64,000 nt of DNA from Undibacterium sp. KW1 (GCF_009937955.1 NZ_AP018439.1:2852001-2916000), one strand, 5' to 3'. Positions 18,143 through 28,069 are shown, counted from the stretch's first letter. Notes: generated from the letters alone by a model not told the origin. Numbers and translations are program-made.

Positions 18143-19519
18143 ATGAAGCAGAATGCCAGTATCGTCCTTGACATAGGCAAGACCAATGTAAAGCTCAGCC
18201 TGCTCGATGCGCAGGCAAATACTTTGGCCGAGCAACGCTGCGCCAATAACATCGTCCAGGACGGCGTCTATCCACATCATGATACCGAGAGGATATGGTC
18301 GTGGATGCTGCAGATATTCGGTGAATTTTCCCAGATTGCCAATGTGTCAGCAATCATCCCAGTGACCCATGGTGCGACTGCTGCGCTGGTGAATGACAAA
18401 GGTTTGGTGCTACCAGTTCTGGACTATGAGTCAGAATTGCCTGAGCAGGATAATCATCAATATCAGCCGCTACGGCCGCCATACCAGCAAAGCTATTCTC
18501 CTGATTTGCCAGCAGGCCTCAATCTGGGTCGTCAACTGGCCTGGCTGCAAAACAACTACCCACAGGAATTTGCCAAAGCCTCACATATACTGATGTATCC
18601 ACAGTACTGGGCATGGCGCTTGTCCGGTGTTGCAGCAACTGAAGTCAGTTCACTAGGTTGTCATACAGACTTGTGGGACACCGGGCAGCAGAAATACTCT
18701 TCTTTGGTGGAGAAAAAGGGATGGGCTTCCCTTTTCCCTCGCATGCAAAAAGCCTGGACCAGGCTGGCAACGATACATCCCACATTAGCAAGGGAAACCG
18801 GTTTGCCAGCAGATTGCCAAATAATATGCGGTGTGCATGACAGCAATGCATCTCTGTTACGTCATCTGAAAGATGCGGGTAACAAGCACCGTACAGTTCT
18901 ATCGACCGGCACCTGGACGATCGCTGCCGCCTTGGGCGCAGATCAGGAAAGGCTGGACGAACATGCGGATATGCTGGCCAATACCAATGTGCTTGGTGAA
19001 GCAGTTTCCTGCATGCGCTTTATGGGCGGGCGGGAATTTGCCATTCTGGCAGGCCAGGAGCCAGTGACTTGTACGCCATCCGATATCAGCAAACTAATCA
19101 GCCAAAATACCTTTGCCTTGCCCTGCTTTGCCGAATCAGGTGGCCCGTTTTCTGGACAATTGGCCAAAATATCAGGGCAGGCACCAGAAAACATGCAGGA
19201 AAGATATGCTCTCGCCACTCTGTATTGCGTACTCATGACAGATTATTGCCTGGAAAAACTGGGGTCAGAAGGCGATATCATTATTGAGGGAAGTTTCACC
19301 AACAATCCCTATCTGGCAGCATTGCTGGCTAGCTTACGGCAGCAGCAAAACATCGAGCTGTCAAATGACACCAGTGGTACCACTTACGGGGCCTGGATGT
19401 TGCATCACTGGGAAAAATTGCCTGACCTGGATTCACAAGCTGGTGCCGTGAGCAAACTGGAACTGCCCGGATTACTCACTTACAAGGCGAAGTGGCACGA
19501 ATTGGTGACGTCCAGATAA
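18143..19519 (+). CDS. rhaK: L-rhamnulokinase (FGGY family)
   Basis: At 458 residues this FGGY carbohydrate kinase begins with the phosphate-binding strand IVLDIGKTNVKLSLLD, and contains PVTHGATAALV, MYPQYWAWRLSGV and the GVHDSNASLL segment carrying the catalytic Asp, then LSTGTWTI. It phosphorylates L-rhamnulose to rhamnulose-1-phosphate, the substrate of RhaD. It is the last gene of the rhaRSTPQK operon, 7 bases after rhaQ. In Rhizobium leguminosarum the cognate kinase is known to be needed for activity of the RhaSTPQ transporter as well; whether this holds here is unknown. Confidence 0.9.
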   Translation: MKQNASIVLDIGKTNVKLSLLDAQANTLAEQRCANNIVQDGVYPHHDTERIWSWMLQIFGEFSQIANVSAIIPVTHGATAALVNDKGLVLPVLDYESELPEQDNHQYQPLRPPYQQSYSPDLPAGLNLGRQLAWLQNNYPQEFAKASHILMYPQYWAWRLSGVAATEVSSLGCHTDLWDTGQQKYSSLVEKKGWASLFPRMQKAWTRLATIHPTLARETGLPADCQIICGVHDSNASLLRHLKDAGNKHRTVLSTGTWTIAAALGADQERLDEHADMLANTNVLGEAVSCMRFMGGREFAILAGQEPVTCTPSDISKLISQNTFALPCFAESGGPFSGQLAKISGQAPENMQERYALATLYCVLMTDYCLEKLGSEGDIIIEGSFTNNPYLAALLASLRQQQNIELSNDTSGTTYGAWMLHHWEKLPDLDSQAGAVSKLELPGLLTYKAKWHELVTSR

Positions 19520-19544
19520 GTCAGAATCGATCCAGAAATTCATC

Positions 19545-19574
19545 AATGGGAACCTGTTACCTGGTTCCCATTTT
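19545..19574. terminator. bidirectional Rho-independent terminator after rhaK
   Basis: A perfect 10-bp stem (AATGGGAACC with GGTTCCCATT, 19545-19554 and 19563-19572) with an 8-base loop ends in TTTT. It lies between convergent rhaK and the GH43 gene. Confidence 0.8.
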
Positions 19575-19588
19575 GCGTTCTTCAGCCG

Positions 19589-21571
19589 CTAATCATTTGA
19601 TAAACGGACATAAGCAGGTGCATCACGGTCAACCTGCAATCCCTGCTCAGTCAGTAATAACTCAACGACCTGCAAGGAACTGCGTCGCTGTTCCTTGCCA
19701 TCTTTTTTCTGGTCGGCACCACGTTTTCCAGGATGGGTGAAATAAAATAAAAATGCCCTGTCACCGTTGACGACAACATCGGGATGCCCGCCGATGACGC
19801 CATCATCTTCGCCATGCCCTGGTATTTCAAGCAGATTACCACCCACCTGGCGCTTCCAGCTCAGTAAGTCATCTGAACGATATACAGCCAGCCCACGCCA
19901 CACATCAGTAATCATCCACCATTGCTCTTTCCAGCGAAAAACCTTGGGCCCTTCCCCACTTTGATCGCCAACGGCCTTGCCTTTGTCTATCCATTTTTCA
20001 AGATCAACACTGTCAGCATAGTAAATAGATTTTTTGTCCACTTCATTGTTGTACCACATGCGATATCCGCCTTCAGGCAAACGCAGTACCGTAGCATCAA
20101 TCACCCTGTCAGAAGCAAGCTGCAATACCCTGGCATTGCGCCAGTGACGTAAATCCTGGCTACGCAGATGTACCATGTAGCGAGGATGTTTCCAGTCATT
20201 AAAGATACCGGGTACCACCGTCAGGAACATATGATAGCTGCCATCATCAGCCCGGATGATCTCGGGCGCCCAATGAGTAGACTCAAGCCCGCCCATGGAT
20301 GGCGGCAACTCTATGTCGGCTTCGCCCAAGTAGTGCCAGTTGGCACCATTATCATCTGATTCAGCTATGCCTATACGTGTTCCATGCACCCATGCGACAC
20401 CAGGGACATCATTAGCATTCGCCCGTCGGTTGGTGTAAAACATCCACCATTTACCCAATGCGGTATTGCGCACCAGCACAGGATCTGCAGCTCCATCCAT
20501 GATGGGATCTCTGAACAAGGGCCTGGCAGCCAGTTTGCCCTGATTAATCATGGGTGCACCAGGTTGTCCAAAATCTGGTGTTCCGTCAGCGTTCCAGCTG
20601 AATGTCTGAGCACAGGTATGTCTGTTCGGGTCATTTAGTGCATTACCCTTGATGTCCCGATAATCACGGGCGTGATAAACCAGTACATCTGTTTTACCAT
20701 CTGCCGTGGTCGTGAAGGAATTGTGTCCGGGACCATACTGATTACTTGCAGCATTGCTCTTGAATACCGGCTGAGAAGATTTGCTCCATACCTTTGCATC
20801 AAGCAAATTTGCGTTTGCCGGTGCCGTCAATAAACCCATACAATAGTTTTCATCGGTGGCGCTGGCTGAATAGGTGATGAATATACGCCCATCTCTGATC
20901 AATACTGCCGGCGCTTCATTGACTTCATATTTACGTTTCTCCCATTCATAATCGGGGCGCGACAATAAAGTCGCTGGCCCTGCAATAGACAAAGGCGTAT
21001 CCATCTTCGCCAGATAGATATTGGTATTCTTTTTATCCGACGCAGGATCACGCTGCGTCCACACCAGGTAACGTTGGCCAGCATGAGAAAACGTGGTTGC
21101 GTCCAGTGAAAATGATTCCCAACCGGTCTTGATCTGTCCCCGCTCCAGCCACTCGCCGTCAACAGGATTGGCCGCACTGCTTTCCAGTACATACAGTCGT
21201 ATATCCCAGATCGCGTCAGCCCTGCCAGCTGTGAAATACACATACCACTTCCCATCAATGAAATGTAATTCCGGAGCCCAGATGTGATGACTCATGGGGC
21301 CGCTAGCGTGTTTGCGCCAGATGACTTTGGCATCTGCCATGGCAAGTTCATTGATGCTGCGTGCACGCCTCAATTCGATGCGATCATATTCTGGTGCTGT
21401 GGCGGTAAAGTAATAATAGCCATCTGTATGCAAAAATATTTGTGGATCTGCCCGATTCTTGACTAATGGATTATTAAAAACAGGCTGGGCAAACGATAAA
21501 CCAGGGACAGACATGAATACTGTCCATATCAGGCTAATGAAAACCATCCTGCACTTTGCATGTGAAGTCAT
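19589..21571 (-). CDS. tandem GH43-like protein (two five-bladed propellers)
   Basis: The 660-residue secreted protein (Sec signal ending LSFAQ) contains two consecutive GH43-type propellers. In the first (about residues 30-335) the expected catalytic triad is present: Asp42 in RADPQIF, Asp157 in SLDATTF and Glu219 in VNEAPAV; this half resembles exo-alpha-arabinofuranosidases. The second (about 340-655) again shows GAADPVLV (Asp), VIDATVLRLPEGG (Asp) and SGEGPKVF (Glu). GH43 enzymes invert and usually act on arabinose or galactose side chains; here arabinan or galactan of RG-I is the likely target. Stands alone between rhaK and the TonB receptor. Confidence 0.82.
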   Translation of the reverse strand: MTSHAKCRMVFISLIWTVFMSVPGLSFAQPVFNNPLVKNRADPQIFLHTDGYYYFTATAPEYDRIELRRARSINELAMADAKVIWRKHASGPMSHHIWAPELHFIDGKWYVYFTAGRADAIWDIRLYVLESSAANPVDGEWLERGQIKTGWESFSLDATTFSHAGQRYLVWTQRDPASDKKNTNIYLAKMDTPLSIAGPATLLSRPDYEWEKRKYEVNEAPAVLIRDGRIFITYSASATDENYCMGLLTAPANANLLDAKVWSKSSQPVFKSNAASNQYGPGHNSFTTTADGKTDVLVYHARDYRDIKGNALNDPNRHTCAQTFSWNADGTPDFGQPGAPMINQGKLAARPLFRDPIMDGAADPVLVRNTALGKWWMFYTNRRANANDVPGVAWVHGTRIGIAESDDNGANWHYLGEADIELPPSMGGLESTHWAPEIIRADDGSYHMFLTVVPGIFNDWKHPRYMVHLRSQDLRHWRNARVLQLASDRVIDATVLRLPEGGYRMWYNNEVDKKSIYYADSVDLEKWIDKGKAVGDQSGEGPKVFRWKEQWWMITDVWRGLAVYRSDDLLSWKRQVGGNLLEIPGHGEDDGVIGGHPDVVVNGDRAFLFYFTHPGKRGADQKKDGKEQRRSSLQVVELLLTEQGLQVDRDAPAYVRLSND

Positions 21572-21598
21572 GAGAAATAGTTTGAAAATACGAACCTG

Positions 21599-21632
21599 AA
21601 AAAAAACCAGCCATCTGCACTAGCATGGCTGG
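21599..21632 (-). terminator. terminator of the TonB receptor gene
   Basis: On the minus strand the 8-bp stem CCAGCCAT / ATGGCTGG with a 10-base loop is followed by eight T. It lies about 35 bases after the receptor stop codon. Confidence 0.8.
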
Positions 21633-21665
21633 ATCAAATACAGCGATTAACAAAAGTCTTACTGA

Positions 21666-24600
21666 TTAATTCTTGATCGATACACCGATGAAGTAGCGAC
21701 GGCCAGACCATACCAGTTCATTCGGGCGCGACAGATCACCTGCATCCGTGATATTTGCCTGATCAGTCAGGTTTTTGCCTTCAAAAGAGAAAGTGATAAA
21801 CTGGTTATAACGATATTGAATTTTGGCGTCCAGATACCCAGTCTTTTCGTTATAAACCGGGTTTTTGGAAACGTCCTCAGTGCCAGTGTAGTAACGATCA
21901 CGATAATGGTAGGCAAGACGAGCATTGAATCTGTCTTTGTCGTACCACAAGCCAAGGTTGTAGGCATTCTTAGACATCCCAGCATAAGGCAGAATCGAAC
22001 CATCCAAGGGATTCAAACGCTCAGTACCAGGGGCATAAGTAAAGCCCATACGGGTATAGTTAGCGTCCACGCCAAATCCACTCAGGAAACCCGGCAAGAA
22101 AGTCAGTGCTGTTCTGCCTGCAATTTCCACCCCTCGCGTAACTGCACCAGGGAAATTGACGGGCATATTGACGTCCCACAAAGTCCCGTCCTTAAACAAA
22201 TCCACACTCTTGACATTTGTTTTTACCGCGTTACCAACCGTGATGTTTTTACGGAACAAAGCAAGACTAAGCTGACTATCTGAATTTGGATAGTATTCCA
22301 AACTCAAATCTGTATTGGTGGCCTGGAACGGCTTCAGAGAAGGGTTACCTGCCGTGCAATCATCTGTTCCATCACCACCAAATTGCGCTGCACCGCTATT
22401 TTTGGTACAAGTAGCATTTGGGACAATATCAGTGATTCTTGGACGAGACATAACCTTGCCCCAACCAATGCGCACCAGAAATTGATTTGGTATCAACCAT
22501 GCACCTGCGTTAAAGCTTGGCAATACATTCGAATAAGTATTGTCTATGCTGGTAATGGAGTTCGACAAAATGACTGTATTGAAAGTTGTCGAACCAGGTG
22601 TTTTCTCGACATTGATCTGTTGTTTGAACAGGCCCTGAGAGACATCGCGCGTTTGTGTATATCTGACACCGATGTTACCGAAGATGTCTTTGCCAAACAA
22701 TTCAGTATCAAAATCTGCACGTAAATAAACGGATTTGACTTTTTCATCGACAACATAAGCAGGAATCTGCGCATACATTTTACCGTCACTGCCAGGCGCG
22801 TTATACAGGTAGTCATGGTTAAAGTGGGTCAGATCAAAATTGGAACCCACATTTGCAAATGAAGGAGCAACCCAGTTTGTGGGTACATTGCTGATACCAC
22901 TATAGCCCTTGAAGAAGGTGCCAGGCGAAGTCGAGAATACAGATTGCGCCAGCGCAGCCATGGCAGAGCTGTTGACCGACCTGGTCCAAGCATTTGCGTC
23001 AGCTAGATTTGTCGGGCCTACTGTTGCACGCACCACATTGGTGGTATTCAATGGGTCGTAACTATAAGTCTGGTTGATGTTTGCTGTTTGCACATACACA
23101 TCGTCAGCATTACTGTTCAAGTCATTGCCAGCGCTGGCAAGATAACCACCACCGTTATACTGACTGGACTTTGCCTGCTGCGACTGAACACCAAACCAGA
23201 TGCGGGACAAAAAGTCAGTTTTCAGCTTATATTTGAAATCAAGCTTGAGCTGATCTTCTTTGTTGATCGTTTCTGAAGGGCGGTACTGCAATTGAGCAGA
23301 AATATAGGAATTAGGGTTCGAAGGACTATAGCCTGTTGGAAAAGTAAATCGCGGCAACCCTGAAGAATCAAGATTGACCTGCAAACCAGGGGCATTCTGC
23401 GTCAATATCAGATTATTCGAATCACTGCTGTACGTGGATTTAGCTGATGATGCCAGGCCTTCTACATCCAGACGTTCGCCCTTATAGGTAAAGCCGGCTG
23501 TCGTATATTTGGAATCAATTTTTAAACCAAAATCGCGCAAGGATGTGCTAAAGCCGGCCTGCCCGCCGTTTGGCGAAGCCGCACTACCCGGTACCAGGCA
23601 GTTACCCAACACATACTGGGTAACGATATGATTTTCAACGATCATGCCAGCCGGTGTCGTGGTTGTTGAAACCGGCGTGCATGAGCCGCCGGTTGGCACA
23701 GCAGTGGCCGCAGCATAGGTTGGCAAAGTACCTGTACTGGACAAGCGGGTGACCGCACTGAAGTCTGTACCGTAGTTGTAATCCCGGAGTTTTTGATTCT
23801 GGATATTGGTCTGGTAACTTACCCAGGCGTTCAAACGATCAGTAAATTTGTATTGCGCCGTCAGTTCAGCAGAAGTTCTTTCATGATCACGCTCCCAGAT
23901 ACCATAACGGGCAATCTGTGGTGAATAGTCATTCCATTGCGAGACACAGCTAGCCTGCAATGCGGCGGTAGCAGCAGCTGCCGTCTGCGTTGCATTGGCG
24001 GGGCTGCTCAGGTTGGAACAGTCAGCTTTGGAACTTACGCCTGCCAATACCGGATCAATACTGGGAACCGTTTTTTGCGGAGAAAAGTCCCAGTCACGGA
24101 AGTAACGCCATGAAGTATTTCGGGAAAAATCACCACGCGTCAAGACCTTGTCGTAGATAACATTCGCCATCAGCCCGAGGCGGTTATCAAAAAATTTGTC
24201 GGTGATAAAGAGATTGACACGTGGTTGCACGCCACCACGCTGTGGAGCCTGCTCACCGGCAACACTGCCAACAACAGTCATTTTTTTGAAATCGAGTGGC
24301 TTGCGTGTCGAAATTTGTACTGAGCCGCCAATACCCCCCTCAGTCATATTGGCTGTCACACCTTTGATGACATCTATCGAAGAAATCAATTCTGCGGGCA
24401 ATTCACGCAAATCAGCGCCACGACCGGCGCCCCCGGTAGTGCTCAGTACTGAAACGCCATTGACTTCAATTCGATTCAAATCCGGTTCAACACCGCGAAT
24501 GGAGACACTAGTGCCTTCGCCAAACGAACGTTCCAGCTGCACACCAGTAACACGCGAAAGTGCTTCGCCGACGTTTTTGTCCGGGAATTGACCGATATCT

Positions 24601-24836
24601 TCAGCAACAATGGAATCAGCTACTGTGTCCGCACGCAGTTTTCTGTCAATTGCGGAGGCTACTGATTTGCGGGTTCCAGACACAACGACAACATGATCAG
24701 CCTGCTCTTTGGTGTCTGCAGGTTTTTTTGCTTCTTGTGCCATGACTGAATTGGCAGCCATGACAGATAGTACAGCCAGGGCTGTACCTTTGAGTTTGGG
24801 ATTAAAAAATTCTTTTTTACCGCGATTGTTCAACAC
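21666..24836 (-). CDS. TonB-dependent outer-membrane receptor (large, oligosaccharide type)
   Basis: This receptor of about 1056 residues has a signal peptide (ending NSVMAQ), a TonB-box-like start (HVVVVSGTR), a plug domain (DIGQFPDKNVGEALSRVTGVQ, SIRGVEPDLNRIEVNGVSV, GGIGGSVQISTRKPL) and a 22-strand-type barrel ending YFIGVSIKN with a C-terminal aromatic-rich strand. It belongs to the Caulobacter/Xanthomonas class often tied to plant oligosaccharide uptake. GGAGGAG at 24849-24843 is placed for a GTG at 24836, so an ATG that begins within the ribosome site is not the start. Uptake of RG-I oligosaccharides is inferred from context. Confidence 0.9.
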   Translation of the reverse strand: MLNNRGKKEFFNPKLKGTALAVLSVMAANSVMAQEAKKPADTKEQADHVVVVSGTRKSVASAIDRKLRADTVADSIVAEDIGQFPDKNVGEALSRVTGVQLERSFGEGTSVSIRGVEPDLNRIEVNGVSVLSTTGGAGRGADLRELPAELISSIDVIKGVTANMTEGGIGGSVQISTRKPLDFKKMTVVGSVAGEQAPQRGGVQPRVNLFITDKFFDNRLGLMANVIYDKVLTRGDFSRNTSWRYFRDWDFSPQKTVPSIDPVLAGVSSKADCSNLSSPANATQTAAAATAALQASCVSQWNDYSPQIARYGIWERDHERTSAELTAQYKFTDRLNAWVSYQTNIQNQKLRDYNYGTDFSAVTRLSSTGTLPTYAAATAVPTGGSCTPVSTTTTPAGMIVENHIVTQYVLGNCLVPGSAASPNGGQAGFSTSLRDFGLKIDSKYTTAGFTYKGERLDVEGLASSAKSTYSSDSNNLILTQNAPGLQVNLDSSGLPRFTFPTGYSPSNPNSYISAQLQYRPSETINKEDQLKLDFKYKLKTDFLSRIWFGVQSQQAKSSQYNGGGYLASAGNDLNSNADDVYVQTANINQTYSYDPLNTTNVVRATVGPTNLADANAWTRSVNSSAMAALAQSVFSTSPGTFFKGYSGISNVPTNWVAPSFANVGSNFDLTHFNHDYLYNAPGSDGKMYAQIPAYVVDEKVKSVYLRADFDTELFGKDIFGNIGVRYTQTRDVSQGLFKQQINVEKTPGSTTFNTVILSNSITSIDNTYSNVLPSFNAGAWLIPNQFLVRIGWGKVMSRPRITDIVPNATCTKNSGAAQFGGDGTDDCTAGNPSLKPFQATNTDLSLEYYPNSDSQLSLALFRKNITVGNAVKTNVKSVDLFKDGTLWDVNMPVNFPGAVTRGVEIAGRTALTFLPGFLSGFGVDANYTRMGFTYAPGTERLNPLDGSILPYAGMSKNAYNLGLWYDKDRFNARLAYHYRDRYYTGTEDVSKNPVYNEKTGYLDAKIQYRYNQFITFSFEGKNLTDQANITDAGDLSRPNELVWSGRRYFIGVSIKN

Positions 24837-25239
24837 AATTATCTCCTCCATTTATCGGCCATGTATAGCCTGTGTTATTAGCTGCATCCGACCATTTTGT
24901 TTGGTCTGTCATTCAATCCAGCTGATTCAATGAAAAAGATTTTAAGTGATGATGAAATCCAATTACGCACATAAAAAAAAGAATCAAGAAAGTGATTGGT
25001 TTTTAAGCAGAAATTTGATCATTTCAGACGAGAAGATGAAAAACTGATCGAAACTGATTATAGATTTTCAAGGCATTTTATGCGATGCAACATTCGACAT
25101 CAGAGATAAAAACACATCAAAAAGATACTGAAAAAATTTGGATGGGAGTTTGTCATCGCCTCAAGAGCAAGGCCAGACAAGGCATTCGAAATCCCTCATT
25201 AAGAAATGCGGGAAATGCATAATTGAAATGTCTTGCTAT
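24837..25239 (-). promoter_or_regulatory. control region of the TonB receptor gene
   Basis: This 403-bp gap lies upstream of the receptor and downstream of the LysR gene. It holds AATCAAGAAAGTGATT (24982-24997), CTGATCGAAACTGATT (25044-25059) and AAGTGATGATG near 24944. The first closely matches an element in the rhaD-rhaR spacer, and the second shares CTGATCGAA with the same spacer. No clear -35/-10 pair and no firm terminator for the LysR gene were seen. Confidence 0.5.
24843..24849 (-). promoter_or_regulatory. strong ribosome binding site deciding the receptor start
   Basis: GGAGGAG on the minus strand, 6 bases before GTG 24836 and 9 before TTG 24833. It overlaps the first ATG of the open frame, which excludes that ATG as the start. 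Confidence 0.75.
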
Positions 25240-26187
25240 TTACTTGTCCGTATCTTGCACTGCCAACTCGCGCAAAATATCAAGCATGGCTTGTGCTCCA
25301 GGCGACAAACGATGTTGCTTTCTGGTGACAATACCATAGGCATCCATACGCAATCCAAGATCAAATGGCAGCACGGATAGCAGCTCGGCATCGAGATAGG
25401 TACGAATCAGGTCTTCCGGCAAAGCAGCCACCATATCAGTGGCCATCAATAAGCTGGCAATCACCGGTAGCGACAAGGTTTCTACCGTTTCTACCGGTTG
25501 ATCAAGGCCGTGTGACAAGAAAAGAGAGGTGAGGCGATCACGCAAAATACTGCCATTTGGTGGCAGTATCCAGGCCTCTTTCGCAAGATCATTCAGAGTC
25601 AGTTTTTTTCGCTGTGCAAGGGCATGCTTGCCGCGTGCAATCAGACTGTGAGGCTCGTCGGTCAAGGGCTCAAAATTCAGTTCTGCGGCAGATTCAGAAT
25701 CGAGAATGCGGCCTATGACCATGTCCAGTTCTCCGGCACGCAAACGCTGTATCAGTATCTTGCTGGTATCAACCTGTATGGCAACATGCAAGCGCTTATG
25801 GCGGGATTTGAGCAGGCTTACTGCTTGCGGGATGAGATTCATCGATGGTGTCATGACTGAACCTATCGAGACAAAACCGCTTAAACCGGACAACAACTCC
25901 ATGACTTCCTGATGGGCTGCATTCATTTCTGCCAGCGCTGCACCTGCTCTGCGTATCATGATCTCGCCATACCAGGTAGGTGATATGCCGCGTGGCAGGC
26001 GTTCAAACAACTGCACACCGAGGGCATACTCAAGTTCTGTCAGCAATTTGGAGGCTGCTGGCTGAGTCAGATGCGCAGCCTCAGCCGCATGAAAAATCGA
26101 ACCATGGCGTCCCAACTCAACCAATAACACCAGATGGCGTGTTTTCAGGTGTGTGCGTACAAAGCGATCGGGCTTGCTATTGCTCAT
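25240..26187 (-). CDS. LysR-family regulator, GbpR-like
   Basis: The protein of about 315 residues has an N-terminal HTH (LKTRHLVLLVELGRHGSIFH, AAHLTQPAASKLLTELE, RLPRGISPTWYG) and a LysR substrate domain. Sequence style resembles GbpR, the LysR regulator of galactose/arabinose binding-protein genes in Azospirillum and related bacteria. It is the last gene of the Dgo-AraFGH operon, 23 bases after the SDR gene, which fits control of that operon in response to galactose or arabinose. The symbol is withheld because the match is by resemblance and context only. ATG 26187 is preferred over an upstream TTG. Confidence 0.8.
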   Translation of the reverse strand: MSNSKPDRFVRTHLKTRHLVLLVELGRHGSIFHAAEAAHLTQPAASKLLTELEYALGVQLFERLPRGISPTWYGEIMIRRAGAALAEMNAAHQEVMELLSGLSGFVSIGSVMTPSMNLIPQAVSLLKSRHKRLHVAIQVDTSKILIQRLRAGELDMVIGRILDSESAAELNFEPLTDEPHSLIARGKHALAQRKKLTLNDLAKEAWILPPNGSILRDRLTSLFLSHGLDQPVETVETLSLPVIASLLMATDMVAALPEDLIRTYLDAELLSVLPFDLGLRMDAYGIVTRKQHRLSPGAQAMLDILRELAVQDTDK

Positions 26188-26210
26188 GCCGTCAGTAGTA
26201 AAGACAAAGA

Positions 26211-27017
26211 TCAATCATGATACAACTGCGAGCGCCCTCCATCAATCAGGATATCAGTAGCATTAATGAAACGTGCTTCGTCGCTGGCCAGAAAAACTGC
26301 CGTGTAAGCGACTTCTTCTGGCATTCCTATGCGACGGCAAGGCAACAGCGCGGCCTGACGTTGTTGCTCGGCCGCCGGGTCAGGGCAACTGGCAAACCAG
26401 GATTGTATGGCTTCGGTCATTATCAGGCCGGGTGATATGGAATTAACCCGTATCCCTCTCGCTGCATATTCTATCCCCAGAGACCTGGTCAGGCCTATCA
26501 AAGCATGCTTGGCAACCGGATACGGAAAACATCCCGGTATGATTTTATGTCCATGTACAGAAGCGATATTGATGATACTGCCAGTTGCCTGTTCAAGCAT
26601 GAACGGCAGCACTGCACGAGTAGTATTCCAGGCACCTTCGAGATCGACAGAAAAACAACGTTGCCATTCTTCATCTGTCATCTGCAAGGGATCTGCGAAC
26701 ACGTTCATGCCAGCATTGTTGACCAGAACATCCACTTTCCCAAATTTTGCTACCGTCTTATCGACCAGGGCCCGCATGGCACCAGCATCGGCAACATCTG
26801 CCTGGACAAAAAGACTATGCCCGGAGCCCAATTCAGACGAGATGCACTCAGCAGCAGCGTCGTGAATGTGACTATTGAGTACGACACGTGCGCCTTGCTG
26901 TACAAAGAGACGTGCTGTAGCAGCCCCTATGCCCAAGGTGGAGCCAGTGATGATGGCGACCTTACCACGCAATCTTTCGCACATCTGATTATTATTGACT
27001 GAGTATGAATCGTTCAT
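26211..27017 (-). CDS. SDR dehydrogenase, probable D-galactose (or L-arabinose) 1-dehydrogenase
   Basis: This classical SDR of 268 residues has the cofactor motif TGSTLGIG, the NNAG structural motif, a catalytic Ser in IASVHG and the pair YPVAK. Its operon contains a sugar lactonase and the complete galactonate-degrading set, so oxidation of D-galactose to galactonolactone is the missing first step and this is the best candidate. L-arabinose or L-fucose dehydrogenase remain possible because the same family oxidises these epimeric sugars. AGGAAATC precedes the ATG, which overlaps the araH stop by 4 bases. Confidence 0.75.
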   Translation of the reverse strand: MNDSYSVNNNQMCERLRGKVAIITGSTLGIGAATARLFVQQGARVVLNSHIHDAAAECISSELGSGHSLFVQADVADAGAMRALVDKTVAKFGKVDVLVNNAGMNVFADPLQMTDEEWQRCFSVDLEGAWNTTRAVLPFMLEQATGSIINIASVHGHKIIPGCFPYPVAKHALIGLTRSLGIEYAARGIRVNSISPGLIMTEAIQSWFASCPDPAAEQQRQAALLPCRRIGMPEEVAYTAVFLASDEARFINATDILIDGGRSQLYHD

Positions 27018-28051
27018 GATTTCCTCGCAGACCGGTTTTTTAATTGATCCAACAATACCGCAGCCAGCAAAATAAAACCACGCATCAGGTACTGATAAAA
27101 AGCATCTACATCCAGCAAGTTCATGACATTCTCTACCGTCCCCATGATCAGAACACCGACCAGCACTCCGGTGATTCTGGCTTTTCCACCTTGCAGGGAC
27201 ACGCCACCCAGTACGCAGGCAGAGATGACATCCAGTTCAAAACCTTGCGCCGAATTTGGTTGCCCGCTGGTGATGCGGGAGGCGAGTATCAGTCCTGCCA
27301 GTGCTGTCACCAATCCTTGCAACAAAAATATCCAGATACGCAGGCGTTCGACGCGGATGCCCGCAAGACGTGCGGCATCTGGATTACCACCAATTGCCAA
27401 AGTATTTCTTCCAAACACAGTATGATTGAGCAAAATACCAAATATCAAAAAACAGGCTGCAACAACCAATACTGGAAATGGCAAGCCAAAAATACGACCG
27501 TCACCAAAACTGATGAAAGTCTCATTGGAAATCCCCACCGCCTGGCCTTTTGAAACAATGAATGCCAGGCCGCGCACCATCAGCATGGTCGCCAGAGTCG
27601 CAATCAGGGCATTTACCCGCAAATAGGCAATCAATACTCCATTACCTGCGCCTATCAGTGCGCCAGCCAGTAAACCACCGCCAACAGCGAGCGTGATGCT
27701 GCCGCTACGCTCGAGAATGATCGCACCCAGCACGCCAGTGAAGGCAATGGTCGATCCTATAGATAAATCAAAATCACGTGAAGCAAGACACATCATCATG
27801 GTGCAAGCGACCATGCCTATCTGTGCCACAGAGAGCATCAATCCGACAATATTGGTACCTGAGAAAAAATTTTCTACTGAAAAGGACAGCACAATAAAAA
27901 GTAAGGCATATGCCAATGGCATACTCTGCTCATGCAACCAGTGCCGGGTCGTCTTCATAATATTCTTACTGTTCATACTATTGTTTTGTCCCGGTTTTTT
28001 TTGCTGAACTGTTGATACATCGTCTGTCTGTGCAGGAGTAAGGGAAGACAT
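27014..28051 (-). CDS. araH: sugar ABC transporter permease, AraH-like
   Basis: This 345-residue CUT2 permease closely resembles E. coli AraH over its length: MVACTMMMCLASRDFDLS, VNALIATLATMLMVRGLAF, TVFGRNTLAIGGNPDAARLA and SACVLGGVSLQGGKARI can be followed almost residue for residue, and GTVENVMNLLDVDAFYQY is shared. It has about ten membrane spans and would form a homodimer. AGGAA lies 6 bases before the ATG. It follows araG by 18 bases. The transporter probably takes L-arabinose and/or D-galactose; AraF-type systems are known to bind both. Confidence 0.88.
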   Translation of the reverse strand: MSSLTPAQTDDVSTVQQKKPGQNNSMNSKNIMKTTRHWLHEQSMPLAYALLFIVLSFSVENFFSGTNIVGLMLSVAQIGMVACTMMMCLASRDFDLSIGSTIAFTGVLGAIILERSGSITLAVGGGLLAGALIGAGNGVLIAYLRVNALIATLATMLMVRGLAFIVSKGQAVGISNETFISFGDGRIFGLPFPVLVVAACFLIFGILLNHTVFGRNTLAIGGNPDAARLAGIRVERLRIWIFLLQGLVTALAGLILASRITSGQPNSAQGFELDVISACVLGGVSLQGGKARITGVLVGVLIMGTVENVMNLLDVDAFYQYLMRGFILLAAVLLDQLKNRSARKS

Positions 28052-28069
28052 GAAAGATTCCTGTAATAA

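Noticed and set aside
25131..25239. Possible terminator of the GbpR-like gene
   Set aside because: Only short, interrupted stems such as GCATT/AATGC were found, without a T-run.
26178..26214. TTG at 26214 as the start of the LysR gene
   Set aside because: It would add nine residues unlike LysR N-termini and overlap the SDR stop without a ribosome site.
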